This document shows positions 1 through 11,022 of a DNA stretch of 64,000 nt, piece by piece (within the stretch, counting starts at the first letter, position 1; every line of letters starts with the position of its first letter). The notes beneath the pieces were generated by a model. The model was not told where the DNA came from. It did no database searches and was given only the letters and a program-made list of their open reading frames with translations. The stretch covers positions 992,001-1,056,000 of the forward strand of contig NC_085116.1 of NCBI RefSeq assembly GCF_030269925.1. Direction: 5' to 3'. The translations under genes were made by a program, and so were the position numbers. This stretch comes from Bombyx mori (taxonomy: Eukaryota; Arthropoda; Insecta; Lepidoptera; Bombycidae).

Positions 1-1600
1 TAATTAATGGATCCTATTCATTCACACGGCTTTTTAAATGGAACCATAATCGCGCGATTAGTGCATCGATAGGCACCTTAGCTGGGGTACAACAGTAACG
101 GCACACTATCGATTGCACCTACACCGGCAATAAAAAAGTACTGCAGCCAAATGCAATGCTTTGTGGGGTATTCGATAAGTGCTAGTGTTTTTCTTTTTCT
201 GAACATAAAGTACAATAACAAAATCAGCAAGTTCTAAAACGCTTAATCAACAACATAGCATCATAAAGATGTCATTGACCCCTCGGAAACAATACCTAAA
301 CACGCCAAACAATAGCCCGTAAATTCTAACGATCATAGAGTAAAAACGCAGATATGTCTACGTCCCTATTTTGCCTACGTGCCTCGCCATTTAATTCGCT
401 CGCTTTTCCCGTTACGTAATCTGTTCGTAGAATTAACCGCTCGAGACCGGTTCGTTTATGGCGATTCTCACTCAGTGCGATTGGTCGCGTTCTGAAATAG
501 GAAATTGTCTATAATAATTTACTGCTAATGTTCGAATTGTAGTCTTAACCCTCGATTTCAGCGAAAGCAGGTTTTAAATTTTGATGTTTGTCCCGTTTTC
601 TCAACGAATTTGTTTGAATTGCTTTTAAAAGAAATAACTGAATCCGATTATAGTTATTTCTTATTGGAATTTCGTCTTGAATGGTAAGTTAGTTTCTTAT
701 AATAGTTTTACACAATGAAATATATCCAATTAGAATGAAATCAAATACGTTCAAGCATTAAATCAAATAATATAAAATACGTTTTAGGGTGTGGTTAATT
801 ATATCTATATTTATACATTGTAGTCACGAGTGAAACCTTATTAGATGAAATATCATAATAGAGTTGTTATAATGTTTTTATGAAACGTGACTTAAATAAA
901 GATTCACGGCTTAATCTATGTACAATAATATTTCGAAACGTCCTGTCAAGAAATAAATAAAACGAGACAAATGTACTAATGTGTGTAATAAACAGCAATT
1001 GTTTCTAGGAATCAGCTGTTTAATTTACTCCTTTACTTAAAGACATTGTCTCTGAGAAGTAAGCGTTAAACCACAAAAACCTGCATGTCTGTGAAACCTA
1101 ACTCTATGGTCATTCTCCGCCATTTATGGCAGTTTTCACTCAGCACGATTGGCGTACAGGAAACGCCTGATGGCAGTGCAATGTCTTGTATTGTAGTAGC
1201 TCTGGAGTATTGCACTTAGCGTTAAATCTTTGGAATTGAACCATTTACTCTGTCAGGTACTCGAGAAACTTTGATTTCCTTATTGTCACTCTCACAGATG
1301 TGCTTTGAAATTCCTCCGAGCATTTTTACGTAACGTAAAGTGTATTATGACGTTGTGTGCGTGTACTTACAGATAACTGCAGTGGATATAGTACTGGCAC
1401 CCAGGCTTATCATACATATCTATGTTTATAAAAGCGAAATACCACTCCATCCTGACCAGATCTTCGAAACTATCAGCACGATAAATTAAATTTGTACATT
1501 ATAAATAGTATTATTAGAAGTTTATTGCCCTCTGCGAATCTATTATCGAGTATAATATTTAAAAACAATAGAAGGAGAAATGCGATAAGAAGGTAAAAGG
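1..1600. other. AT-rich non-coding stretch, no recognisable feature
   Basis: I see no credible ORF, RNA gene or familiar repeat here. A TATAAAA sits at 1427-1433, but the nearest initiator-like TCAG (1473-1476) is about 48 bases away, too far for a convincing core promoter. Confidence 0.5.
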
Positions 1601-1618
1601 AGGTAGCTCGGACAATGT

Positions 1619-2036
1619 TGTTTTTTTTTCTTAGATGGGTGGACGAGCTCACAGCCCGCTTGGTGTTAATTGGTTAATGGAGCCCATAGACATCTACAAC
1701 GTAAATGCACCACCCACCTTGAGATATATATTTTTTTTATTGCCCTTGTAGGCAGACGAGCATACGGCCCACCTGATGGTGAGTGCTTACCGTCGCCCAT
1801 GGACTTCAGCAATGCCAGGGGCAGAGCCAAGCCGCTGCCTACCGTTTAAAACTCTCCACAAGCCTCGTTTGAAGAAGGAAATGTCATAAGTCATAAGTTC
1901 TAAGGTCTCAAGTATAGTTACAACGGTTGCCCCACCCTTCAAACCGAAACGCATTACTGCTTCACGGCAGAAATAGGCAGGGTGGTGGTCCCTACCCGCG
2001 CAGACTTACAAGAGGCCCTACCACCATTAAATGGTC
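1619..2036 (-). mobile_element. Bm1-type SINE, split by a LINE tail
   Basis: Read on the minus strand this is a 5'-truncated Bm1-type SINE. The body runs from about 2036 through the block with CTATTTCTGCCGTGAAGCAG to the sequence CCACCCATCTAAG and a poly-A tail, seen here as poly-T at 1619-1631. The SINE is interrupted at about 1731-1893. The two halves rejoin in a spot that is continuous in other copies (compare 33115-33125). Recognition rests on the near-identical body at 32977-33227 and 50246-50454. The internal ORF over 1982-2185 is an artefact of the repeat. Confidence 0.85.
1731..1893 (-). mobile_element. LINE 3' tail (tail A) nested in the SINE
   Basis: On the minus strand it carries the last codons of a LINE reverse transcriptase (DMSFFKRGLWRVLNGRQR), then the 3' end with GGGCGACGGTAA and GTCTGCCTACAAGGGCAATA and an A-tail. 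It is severely 5' truncated, as usual for target-primed reverse transcription. It lies in the same orientation as the SINE it splits, so it is younger than that SINE copy. Confidence 0.85.
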
Positions 2037-2840
2037 CAGTTGTCCTTAATAGATTTCTTAATCACAACAGAGCGTTTAATCATCAATGTATTATTAGTAA
2101 CATATTAGTAACATGCTGTGAAGGTTTCATTTTTGTAACACAATGTCATTCCTCCATTGGGAAACAGTTCGTGAACACGTTTTAGTTATATATTCACGTT
2201 TAAAAATTGGGGGATTTTCATTTAATGACCTTTCCAAGTTAAGGTACCAATGCAAGCCGTGTTTACACATTATACATTTAGTAACTTAATAAATTATCTA
2301 CATATAGGCCAGGCTTATGTACTATACAGGTGTTCATAAATAATTCCCGAACGCCGTATTTTTCTCATCACAAATAGTAAACAATTCTAAAAGGGAGAAT
2401 CGTTTTCATTTCCGTATGGCATTAGCTTAGAATTATCATTACCCCGCTCTTTCATTAACAAGCAAAACTGCACCTTAACAATGACACGTAAATACTTATT
2501 TCCTTTGATAACACAACAGTTGTCTTGAGGAAATATTTATGCGTTTCTGTAGTCTTTAAAAGCTCTGAATAAGGTCGGTTTTCGCTTGACGTTATTGGAG
2601 TTGGTGGTTATGAGTCGGTAATAGGACAGTTTGTAAGCATGAGCTCAGGGCTGGGGGAGACACACAGATGTAGGCTGTTGAGTCTTTAGGTTTGTTTATT
2701 TCCGACCTTTTTTTTTCTAATAAATTAGAAATGGATTCGTTTTATAGTTGATGAAAGTTGATAGTGAATTTATAAGAGAACAGAAGAAACCAGCGAATAT
2801 GTAAATTAATATAAAGAGTGTCCCTGGTCGAACCGGTAAG
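2037..2840. other. Non-coding stretch, nothing recognised
   Basis: AT-rich sequence without a protein-like ORF. The short minus-strand ORF over 2717-2935 runs into SINE sequence and is not credible. Confidence 0.45.
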
Positions 2841-2844
2841 GTAC

Positions 2845-3045
2845 CCGGTGGATTGGAACAACCTGTAATAAATATCGAACCCGCAGAATTTGCGTAATTA
2901 CTATTGAACTGGTCGTGGCCTAAAGGATAAGGCACTCGGATTACTCATATCGAGTGATACGACTTCTACTCCTAATCTTGCAGACATTTACCCATTTTTC
3001 GAATGAAATTCGTACTTAACATGTACCCGAATGACTTCCAAAAAC
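2845..3045 (+). mobile_element. Two adjoining Bm1 SINE fragments, including a tRNA-like head
   Basis: 2850-2905 resembles the Bm1 interior (GTAATAAATATCGAACCCGC, then TTTGCGTAATTACT). It is followed at about 2909 by a fresh tRNA-like head with a box-A-like TGGCCTAAAGG at 2916-2926. The head decays by about 3045; its box B is no longer clear. It could be one rearranged copy or two abutting insertions. Confidence 0.6.
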
Positions 3046-3062
3046 ATCTTACAATAAACTAA

Positions 3063-3345
3063 ACTCATCATTCTCTGGCCCTTCTCCCAGTCTTCTAGGG
3101 TCTGCGCAACATGTTTTCTCCTTCCATACTCCTTTATAATATACCTATTCTTCGCTTATTCTCCCCTCTTACACATATCGTCTTTCACGCAACACATCCA
3201 TTTCTTCTTAGGTCTACCTCTTCCTCTATAGCCACATTCCACATTCACAGTTAGCCCTCTCTTATCAACCTCATTGTCATTTCGTCTCATCACATGTTCA
3301 TACCATCTTGCAACCATCTTGCACCTACTTAGCGATACGTAACAA
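3063..3345 (-). pseudogene. RTE-like LINE, reverse-transcriptase C-terminal end (broken)
   Basis: The minus strand encodes a decayed copy of the C-terminal tail of a non-LTR retrotransposon polyprotein. Recognisable pieces are EHVMRRNDNEVDKR, GYRGRGRPKKKWMCCVKDD and, in another frame, SMEGENMLRRP. The same peptide pattern recurs at 51623-51990 and 55318-55530, where VMRRNESEVDKR and GRPKKKWMDCVKDDM are better preserved. Frame breaks and loss of everything upstream make it dead. The GRPKKKW...CVKDDM pattern is typical of the extreme C-terminus of RTE/BovB-like LINEs; the exact clade is inferred. Confidence 0.75.
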
Positions 3346-3386
3346 TTCACTACTGAATAAACGAAGGCTACTCAACACTAACGGCT

Positions 3387-3643
3387 TTTTTTCCTACTTA
3401 TGCCTTGAAAGTCTATTCAGCTTCTCCTTGACGTGTAGGTGAGCTCATGGGGCTCAAACCGGAGTGCTGCTAACACTGGCTTCAGCAAGAGTAGTGCTTT
3501 GCAGAATCTACCACCGGATCGGAAACGCGACCCACTGAGAAGATCCGGCGAGAAACTCAGTGGGCTGTGTCTATGGGTTAATTCACTCGTCGAGCCCTTC
3601 GTCGCAAGTGACGGGTTCGACGAGAACGGTGACCGGTAAACGG
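3387..3643 (-). mobile_element. Family B retroelement 3' tail (pseudoknot-bearing)
   Basis: On the minus strand this runs from a GTCGA hairpin (3589-3621) through the block CCCACTGAG / CCGGATC / CTCAGTGGG / GATCCGG (plus-strand positions 3556-3564, 3542-3548, 3531-3539, 3514-3520) to a T-run at 3386-3393 that is its poly-A tail. About ten copies occur in the window, all sharing the 3' end, so it is the 3' portion of a poly-A retroelement. I cannot name the parent. No coding sequence is retained; the + strand ORF at 3439-3639 is incidental. Confidence 0.8.
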
Positions 3644-4535
3644 CTTAAGAAAGTTAGGTTTGAGCTGATATCTTCGCCACTATAACATCGTGTTCAAATC
3701 GCACGAAACATAATTCAATAAATTAGCGTACGAATGACGGTAAGGACCCGTCGAACACAATTATTTCCAATGAAAATAATATAGTCGCACGGTATTTTGC
3801 AGTTAGTGTATTAAGTCGAGATCGTAATTAAATTTCAGTCGCCGTGAATTAGGAATATAACCTAATTATATGACGAGAGTGCAAGAGACAAATCTAATGA
3901 ATCGCCCGAAGGCTGCTCTTAAGTAGATCGAGAATTGAATTTTAACAATACTATTTAAGCTTAAAGACTTCGGTCGTATTAGATCGTATTTATAGCGTAT
4001 AGTTCATGACCGTCAGCATGGTTCCATATTGTCCCTTGTGCCACGACCGAGAACTGAATCTGCACAATAAGCTACACTAGTGACCGCGCAGTGATGACTG
4101 TCCATCTTCAGTCATGCTTAAGAAAAGGAGGGTGTGCTAATTAATATACACATTGTTATGATCAAGATGCTCAGACCGGATATAATTGTTAATTACAAAC
4201 GTTTTATTTAAAACGAAGCCATCAAAATTAATGACCCGCATAACACACAAGCCAGTAAAAAACACGGTCTTCAAGTCCTTATATCTGCTCTAAGCTCTTT
4301 TTTCCTTTTAGTGAGGGGCAAGGTACAAAGCCTGCCTATTAATAGTACAAAATAAAACGCTAACGTGTGTGCTAACGTTTCTTTACGAAGACTTACTTTG
4401 AGGTGTGGTTAATTCGCTTAAGCTGCGGACATAGTGGTTCGGGGTGATGTTAGGGATGTAAGACAACGGGAGCGGGAGCGGGAGCGAGTTGAGAATCTTT
4501 AATAGTGATATAGTTATTCGTTTATTCTGTAAACA
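3644..4535. other. Non-coding stretch with a small GGGAGC repeat
   Basis: No gene is seen. A short hexamer run (GGGAGC, about three units) lies near 4468-4486. Confidence 0.45.
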
Positions 4536-4537
4536 TA

Positions 4538-4625
4538 CTGCCATTATAGGCAAACGAACATACGGCCCAGCTGTGACCACCGACGCTCAAGGATATCAGT
4601 AATATCAGGACCAAAGTCCAAAGCA
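4538..4625 (-). mobile_element. Diverged LINE tail A
   Basis: The minus-strand sequence still follows the tail A pattern (GCCGTATG, TTTGCCTATAATGGCA) but with many substitutions and no clear poly-A. It is an old copy. Confidence 0.5.
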
Positions 4626-5640
4626 AATGTACACAGCTAAAACTCAATTGGAATAAAACGTATATGGTAACCAAATGGTAACCAAAAAATGTATTTTTCA
4701 TTTTAATGTTTCATTGCCTAAAACAACACAGTAATAGACCAGTCTTTTACTGTGATGTTTGCTTATTACGTTGAGTAATAGACCAGTGACTTTAGAGCGA
4801 CTTGCAGGTCAAGATTAATAGCTCTCAGTGATGAAATTACCACGGAATTTTCATGTCATTTTTCTTTTTGTCATCCAAAAACAACTATGAAAATCGCTGA
4901 AAATATATTTCGTGGAACAAATGATGTGTGTCACTCACCACTCCGCGTCTCAAACAGAAAAGATTATATCAATCAAGACTCATTATTCTTTCGGATCAAG
5001 GAAACGAATCATATCCACTAATCACGAGTAACTGTCACCCATCTGTCAATGTCACTTTGGCATCGCTCACCGAAGTGACGTACAGCAAACTGAACCAACA
5101 AAAATAATCTTAAACTGCTTCGCGATACGGCTTAAGTTTCCATGAAGCCATCGCGCCTCTATGTCTACCAAATTTAGAGCACCAGTCAGGCTTGATCTGT
5201 GATTTGATGATGGAATAAAGAAATGAGAGGTCGCCACTTTGGTTGTTTCGAACGTATGTCACGGTACGTTATCTGTGTCTTAATTGAAGATAATAAGGGG
5301 AGACATGTGTCTTTGTCGTGTTTTTATGGAGTGTAAGAGAGGGATGTACTTTTCAAGTCCAGTTTGAAAGTTTGGACATTCGGCTTTGACTATTGTTCTA
5401 TAATCTATAAATATTGTTCATAACAAAACTATTTTAGATACGAAGAAAAAAACGTTATGTGAAATTTAACTAGTTGGAGCAATATAATCATGAAAAATGT
5501 GTTTATTACAATAACTTTTTGATAGTGAAATTTTGCACTCATTCAAGTTTGGCACTCAACTTCACGTAGCGAGCAGTTTATATCTCAATTAAAATAAAAC
5601 AAAATTACTAGAACGTACGCTGTTTCATCTCTGTAAACTC
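4626..5640. other. Non-coding stretch, nothing recognised
   Basis: No protein-like ORF, RNA gene or familiar repeat could be supported. Confidence 0.45.
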
Positions 5641-5644
5641 TTTC

Positions 5645-6325
5645 AAAATTCAAAATTCAAATTCAAAATCATTTATTTCAACTTAGATGTCAGTATGACA
5701 CACTTGTTGAATGTCAAAATACAAATAACAATGTTAACTCTACCACCGGTTCCAAAAAAAAGCCACAGTCCTGAGAAGAACCGGCGAAACAAACTCAGCG
5801 GGCTTTTTTTTGGAGTTTACTCCTTTAGAATCGATTTACATATATAGGCCCGGGGTATGAAAATTATGGGGACCAAAATCGTACTAGCATGTCACACGAA
5901 ATGCGTTATGCGCCTGATTGCGCATGTCACACGAAATGCGTTATCGCAGGTGACGCCGGGCTGCTGCGCCGGCAGTCCGCCACAAAGCCTCGTACTGATC
6001 GCGCGTTTCTCTCATTATTGTATTTTCATATATTTGTTAGTCGTTTGTTTTGTGTCTCGTTAATTTGTTAATAATCTGTAGTGTATCGTGTTGTCGTAAT
6101 ATAGAACTATTTCTCGTATTGTTTCGTTTAATTTTTTATATCCAGTAAACTCCAGTCGTGCGTCGGAGCGGACACACACACTTTTTTTTTTTGTTTTTTC
6201 TCAAATATTTTCTTTTTTTTAAATAAATAGAAATATTCACAATAAAAGAAAAAACAAGTCAAAAAAATACAATTAAAAAAAAAAAAAAAAAAATATGAAA
6301 AATGAAAAGGCCAGGAGCGAGCGCC
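5645..6325 (-). mobile_element. Jockey/CR1-like LINE 3' UTR, interrupted by repeat X
   Basis: This is the 3' untranslated region of the LINE whose coding end lies at 6326-6661. On the minus strand it ends in TGAAATAAATGATTTTGAAT and TTGAA-rich repeats (5645-5690). It contains a conserved block, 5746-5798, related to family B: CTGAG / GAACCGG-type interleaved pairs. Repeat X (5812-6181) has inserted into a homopolymer tract of this UTR, so the UTR is split into 5645-5811 and 6182-6325. Confidence 0.8.
5812..6181. repeat. Repeat X, short copy
   Basis: About 370 bases, nearly identical in its shared parts to 59136-59834. It starts GGAGTTTACTCC (itself almost palindromic) and ends with CAGTAAACTCCAGTCGTGCG then GGAGCGGACACACACAC. 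Both ends abut oligo-T. Compared with the long copy it lacks about 290 bases near its right end, and a 23-base segment is present twice (about 5888-5910 and 5922-5944). No coding function is evident; ORFs at 5857-6063 and 5889-6071 conflict in frame and change between the copies. Read on the minus strand it would be a poly-A-tailed element beginning GTGTGTGTCCGCTCC. Its class is unknown to me. Confidence 0.8.
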
Positions 6326-6661
6326 TCATTCCCACGTAGTGCCATCTAGTAAATAATCCTTAACTTTATAATATGCCTTGTTGCACAAACGTTCCTTAAC
6401 AGTTTTCTTAAATCTATGAACAGGTAGTAGTTGAACGTTTAGTGGGATCTTGTTGAAAAGCTGTACACCCAGCCCCCTAAAAGAGTTGCTTATTTTCTTA
6501 ATTCGAGCCGCCGGCAACGCAAGCCTATGTTTGTTCCTAGTGTTCACATTGTGCAAATCGCAGACTCTGGGGAATTCTTCAATGTTTTTACGCACGTACA
6601 ATAAATTCTCTTTCTTTGTAAATATTATCTGCATAGAAAATATATGATAAAATACAAGCAA
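6326..6661 (-). pseudogene. LINE reverse-transcriptase C-terminal fragment (Jockey/CR1-like)
   Basis: An open frame of 111 codons on the minus strand encodes the end of a non-LTR retrotransposon ORF2. Recognisable features are the run NTRNKHRLALPAARIKKISN, then LFNKIPLNVQLLP, then FKKTVKERLCNKAYYKVKDY and a final LDGTTWE before the stop at 6326. This is the domain downstream of the RT palm and thumb. No catalytic YADD-type motif is present, because the copy is 5' truncated at about 6665. The frame is intact, so the insertion is relatively young. Its 3' UTR continues to 5645. It is not a functional gene; the assignment to Jockey/CR1-like LINEs is from the C-terminal pattern. Confidence 0.85.
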
Positions 6662-7365
6662 GCATCTTTAAAACTAACGAATGTTCGTTATCGTTAGCGA
6701 TAAACAACAAATAAATAACATTAATTAAGACGTTATTTTTTAACGAATAAATCGTACTTTATTACCGACATCGATCAGTGTCGCATACATCAATTGGTAT
6801 TACGAATGCAATTATAAATCATTTCTAATTACGTTTATAAATACCGGTATATATGTAAATATGTATACGATATTTAGATGAATTACACCGTGGGCACAAT
6901 CACTACAGTTGAAAATGTAAAGCAAATGATTGTAGGTCAAACACAATGCATTTGATAATGTCTTCCTATTCGTACACTCTTGACAGAGTGGTCGTGGTCA
7001 TGCATCAGTCGGATCCTGCGATACCGATGCTCTCGCATCTGCTCTGCATCATTGATAATGTCTACCCCACTCTATTAATGAGTATTGAGCAACCTTTCAG
7101 TGATTAACTACGTATTTTGTCATTTTATGTTGGCCGTGTCCATATCAATCATGATAGCACATCGAAACGCTGTGATTAGAGTATATGGATTTTAAGGCGT
7201 CGATGAATGAATGCTTATACTTATCTGAATACACTTATGACTTATTTACGTTGTGTGATTTACTACTCCTTCGCAAGTCGAATTGCCATTGATTTAACGC
7301 TAATTAGTCGTAATTAAATTTTACCATTATCAAATGTAAACCAATTTAAGACACTAATTAAGATA
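6662..7365. other. Non-coding stretch, nothing recognised
   Basis: AT-rich, no supported feature. Confidence 0.45.
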
Positions 7366-7482
7366 TATTTTTTATTGCCTTTGTAGGCAGACGAGCATAC
7401 GGCCCACCTGGTGGTCAGTGGTTACCGTCGCCCATGGACTTCAGTAATGTCAGGAGTGGAGCCAAGCCGCTGCCTACCAAAT
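7366..7482 (-). mobile_element. LINE tail A, truncated
   Basis: On the minus strand it contains GGTAGGCAGCGGCTTGGCTC, the GGGCGACGGTAAC block, GTCTGCCTACAAAGGCAATA and a short A-tail (plus-strand T-run 7366-7373). Only the last 110 or so bases of the LINE are present. Confidence 0.85.
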
Positions 7483-7785
7483 ATTAATATTCACTGTAGC
7501 TATTTTTTTAATAAATAACTGAAATTATCATCGCTTTTCAAGGTTTGAGCCGTTGTCTCCATAAAACCTATGACATAGTACTTTCTTTTGTCCTACTATC
7601 AATGTCGCCCGTTCATTTAATAAATAGTTTCTATTTTTACTGCGATCTAAGTACAATATCTTTGCAAACATGTTCGGATTGTTATACACACCGCACTGAT
7701 AGATAACTCTTAAAAGTGTTAAGTTATGACTACCTTCATTCTTTGAGAGTTCAGAGTATGTAAAAATATAGGCAAACTTATCGGC

Positions 7786-7880
7786 TTGTGACCTCGTGGC
7801 CTTCCACCATCGACCTTGACAGGGACCATTAATCCCTCAAGGTTGTCGTCTTGCGTGGCAATATGACCAAAGTACTTGAC
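7786..7880 (-). pseudogene. Decayed LINE reverse-transcriptase C-terminal fragment
   Basis: The minus strand reads KYFGHIATQDDNLEGLMVPV, then KVDGGRPRGHKP, in one open frame of about 32 codons. The pattern (GHI..RD..LE.L.V.GKV.GKRPRGR) is the C-terminal tail of a class of insect LINEs; 62466-62730 is a second decayed member. Both sides have lost recognisable sequence. Confidence 0.65.
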
Positions 7881-8124
7881 AATTCGTTTAAGAAAGGTGG
7901 TGGAAATATTGTAAACACTTAAGAATTTATAAACAAAATAACTTTTTTGGTGTACAATATTGGATTAAGCAGTTGCCTTAAACATATTTACAAATTAAAA
8001 TCACTGGTTCGTTCTCTTTACGTTTATCTTAATCCACAATCAACATATCTATAACATCGCAACTGAGGAATATGAAACACAATCACCATTGTTCCAAGAT
8101 TGTCTTGTCCACCTGCAGTCGTGA

Positions 8125-8143
8125 GGCAATATCAATCCATCTG
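8125..8143. repeat. 19-base direct repeat beside a G-rich tract (copy 1)
   Basis: GGCAATATCAATCCATCTG is identical at 9875-9893, and in both places a G-rich tract follows on the same strand. The meaning is unknown. Confidence 0.6.
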
Positions 8144-8324
8144 CTGTGTCCGGGGGTGGTGAGGGAACAGTTCGAGGCCGAGGGGGCGATCTCGGTCTTT
8201 GAAGGGTATTTAATTTTGTGCAAATGACGTGACGTCCCTGACGCGGGTACCGGTTTGACGTTTGACGGTTTTTTTTTTGTTATACGTACACTCCCTGAAG
8301 GGTTTTGAAAATTTTAAGATTAAG

Positions 8325-8550
8325 GACTTGAAAAATTTCCCAATTTCGGTCACCGTTCTCGTCGAACTCGTCGAATACGATGAAGAATTCGACATGCAAC
8401 CTAGCCTATAGACACCACCCACTGATTTTCTCGCCGGATCTTCTCAGTGGGTCGTGATTCCGATTCCAACGGTAGATCCAGTGAAGCACCGCTCTTGCTA
8501 GGCCTAGTGTTAGCAAATACTCTTAGCTCGATCCCATGAGCTCACCACCC
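8325..8550 (+). mobile_element. Family B tail, diverged
   Basis: Follows the family B order (GTTCTCGTCGAACTCGTCGA, CCCACTGATTTTCTCGCCGG, TCTTCTCAGTGGGTCG, GTTAGCAA, TGAGCTCACC) but with substitutions. The second half of the b/b' pair is broken (GATTCCAACGG instead of GATCCGG). No poly-A is visible. Confidence 0.75.
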
Positions 8551-9272
8551 CGGCTTAAGAAACCAGTGTTATTGATGTTGATGTCGTTGAGACTGTTTTT
8601 AAAAAAAAATAATAATACTTCCGTTATATGTATTAATGTCATTAATTTATTAAAAAATGTCTGACCACCGGAAAAGACAATCAAAACATCAGCAATCAAC
8701 CATCATCATACAATCATACATTTTCAACCTTTTGACGTCGCTACTGGTGTTGAAAAATAATGCCAAATCAATGTTTGAAGTCCCCAAAACAGTGCAGCTG
8801 TCAGATGATAACCAAAAACTTCATTCTGTATCGACCTGTCTCGTTTTGAATTCCAACGAGATAAACAAAACCTCGCCTTAAACACGTAACCTAATCAAAT
8901 TAATTCAAATACAAACACAAAACAAAATCGCATTTCAAAAACATGCATTAAGTTTTAAAATCGTAGTTTCAAGGAAGCCACGACCTGCTCTTCGGTCCAT
9001 AACCCTCCTTATTATCCGAGGTGGGGTGGGGTCAAGCCCCCCGCTGGCTGGGGGTTAGGGGGAAGGGGGTGCATCGCGTCACGTCACTGTCGACTACGGC
9101 ATCTCGTTTGTGTCCATCGGGCAGTTTTCAAGTTGACGTCTTGTGAAATAGAAAATGGTTTTCTACCATTGAATAGTTTATGCATCAGAGTGGTATTTAG
9201 AATGCGGTTTACCTGCTTAATTGGAATCCTTTCGAATTGGATGCTTTCCGACTTTTGGGTTCATTATTAATA
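8551..9272. other. Non-coding stretch with a strong G-rich tract
   Basis: No gene is seen; the 74-codon ORF at 8657-8881 has no recognisable feature. 9023-9069 has five runs of four or five G, separated by 1, 18, 3 and 2 bases, on the plus strand. Confidence 0.5.
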
Positions 9273-9581
9273 CTAGGTTTTGCCCGCGATTACGTCCGTG
9301 TGGAATAGTTACTTTGGTATAACGCTATATTTTACCCACGACTTCATTTACGTAGAAGGTGAAAATATTTTAGAATAACAGAATGTTAAGGAGCTATTTA
9401 AGATACCAAAATCATGCTTTTTAACAAATTTAACAAGATGAGGTTATTAGTCTTAGTCTTAGCGTGATGTTATATAGACTATGACCTTCTTCGATAAATG
9501 GGCTATCAGTAGTTCCTGAGATTAGCGCGTTCAACCCAAAAAAACAAACAAACTCTTCAGTCTTATAATATCAAGTATAGA
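9273..9581 (-). mobile_element. Non-autonomous Helitron
   Basis: Read on the minus strand it begins TCTATACTTGATATTATAAG and ends GCGGGCAAAACCTAG. It is flanked by A and T, the Helitron AT target. The interior matches the elements at 17366-17797 and 50925-51249 (GATAAATGGGCTATC, AACAAACTCTTCAG on the plus strand). There is no Rep/helicase coding sequence, so it must be mobilised in trans if at all. Confidence 0.75.
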
Positions 9582-10838
9582 TAGTTGATTATTATTAATG
9601 TAATTAGTGAGATGCTTTCTTGGTATTGCGACAAAGGATGCTGTCTTATTTATTCTGAGTTAGTACGTTAGAGTAACCCATTTGTATTTTTCAACATACT
9701 ATAATGTCCAAGTATTCCAGATATATAAAATATATCATCAATTTCATCTAACTATATTTAAAAGAAAGAACAGAACAAAGGCTGACTTTAAAATGCAATA
9801 TCCTTTAATCTGAAGCTTTATAGTTGTTTTTTATTATCCGTATGCATCTCGCTCGTCTTACGTCCGCCCCGTGCGGCAATATCAATCCATCTGACGGGCG
9901 GGGTGTGGGGAGGGTGATGCGCCGGGGTGGGGGGTGACCGCGTCATGTCTTAAATGACTGTCACGGGTGCACTGGTAGCACTAGAGCTGGCGTGAAGAAC
10001 GCAGACGGACTTCCTCACAATACCACTCCCGTTTTGATATCACGTCTTTATTTCTTATTATCTTTTATGTGTATTTTGTTTGGAATCTTTGTTTGTGCAT
10101 GTGGGGTATAATAGTAATGTTGCTGTAGAATATGCTGTTATAGATATTTCTATATAAATATTGCCCTCTGGTAAACCCCTGTTAGGCAAAAGCCTACTCA
10201 ACCCCTATCTTAAGTCCTGGTGGCTGTTATGTTACAATCCCTCTCGAGTGGACCTATATCCTTAGCGTCAGAAGCAATCAATGAAGAAATAATTCTAGCA
10301 TCGCAATAGTGATATTGATATATATTAATAGTTGTGGTACCAGCGCAAATCATTTGATTGAGTGGAAATCGGATTCAGGTATTTGAAAAACTTTCTTTTA
10401 AGTTTTTTTTTTACATTTCATAATTTTGTGTATTTCATTTTAATATGTGATATCTTCTCTCTCTCTGTCACTCTCTCTCACTCACTTTGTCTTTTTCTGT
10501 AACAGTTGCACTGAAACAGGCACCTATACAACCTCTCATCTCTCAAACAAATTCCCTCATCAACGAAGACGCGGAAAAAAATACTCGTTAATTCAAAAGT
10601 GACTGTATAGAACAGCATGTCAAAATGGCGAGACGTCCGCGGGAACACTCGGCTGCATTCTAACTTGCAGCGAGATGACGCGCTGTCTGTGCCACGTCCC
10701 CAAGTTTACTCGCCTCCCTTGGAAATTTCACTCCAGACTTGCTTTAGTGTGGTACAATATGTGGGATGCCGCGGGTGAAGTCAATTTTCAAAGTCTATCC
10801 TGCGCTGGTAGAGACTATCTACTAACTATATAATTTTG
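9582..10838. other. Non-coding stretch with G-rich tract and CT-rich tract
   Basis: Contains the second copy of the 19-base repeat (9875-9893), a G-run cluster (9896-9934) and a CT-rich low-complexity tract (10456-10490). No gene is supported. Confidence 0.5.
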
Positions 10839-11022
10839 TATTGCTTTGATGTGTAGATGAGCTCTCGGCCGATCCGGTATTAGGAGGTTATCATTAATAC
10901 CGCCACCCATCTTCTAACATGAGGTATAAATCTGAATTATATTGTGTAACGCCGGTCTCACCCTGCAAATCAGAACGCACACTACGCGGCAGAAATAGGC
11001 GGTATGCGGGGGGGGGTACCTG
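10839..11022 (-). mobile_element. Old Bm1-type SINE
   Basis: The minus strand retains CCTATTTCTGCCGCGTAGTG, CCGGCGTTACACAA and a final GAGCTCATCTACACATC. It is heavily diverged from the young copies and lacks a clear poly-A. Confidence 0.6.

Noticed and set aside
1427..1476. TATA box with initiator
   Set aside because: The distance of about 48 bases between TATAAAA and TCAG is too long for a core promoter.
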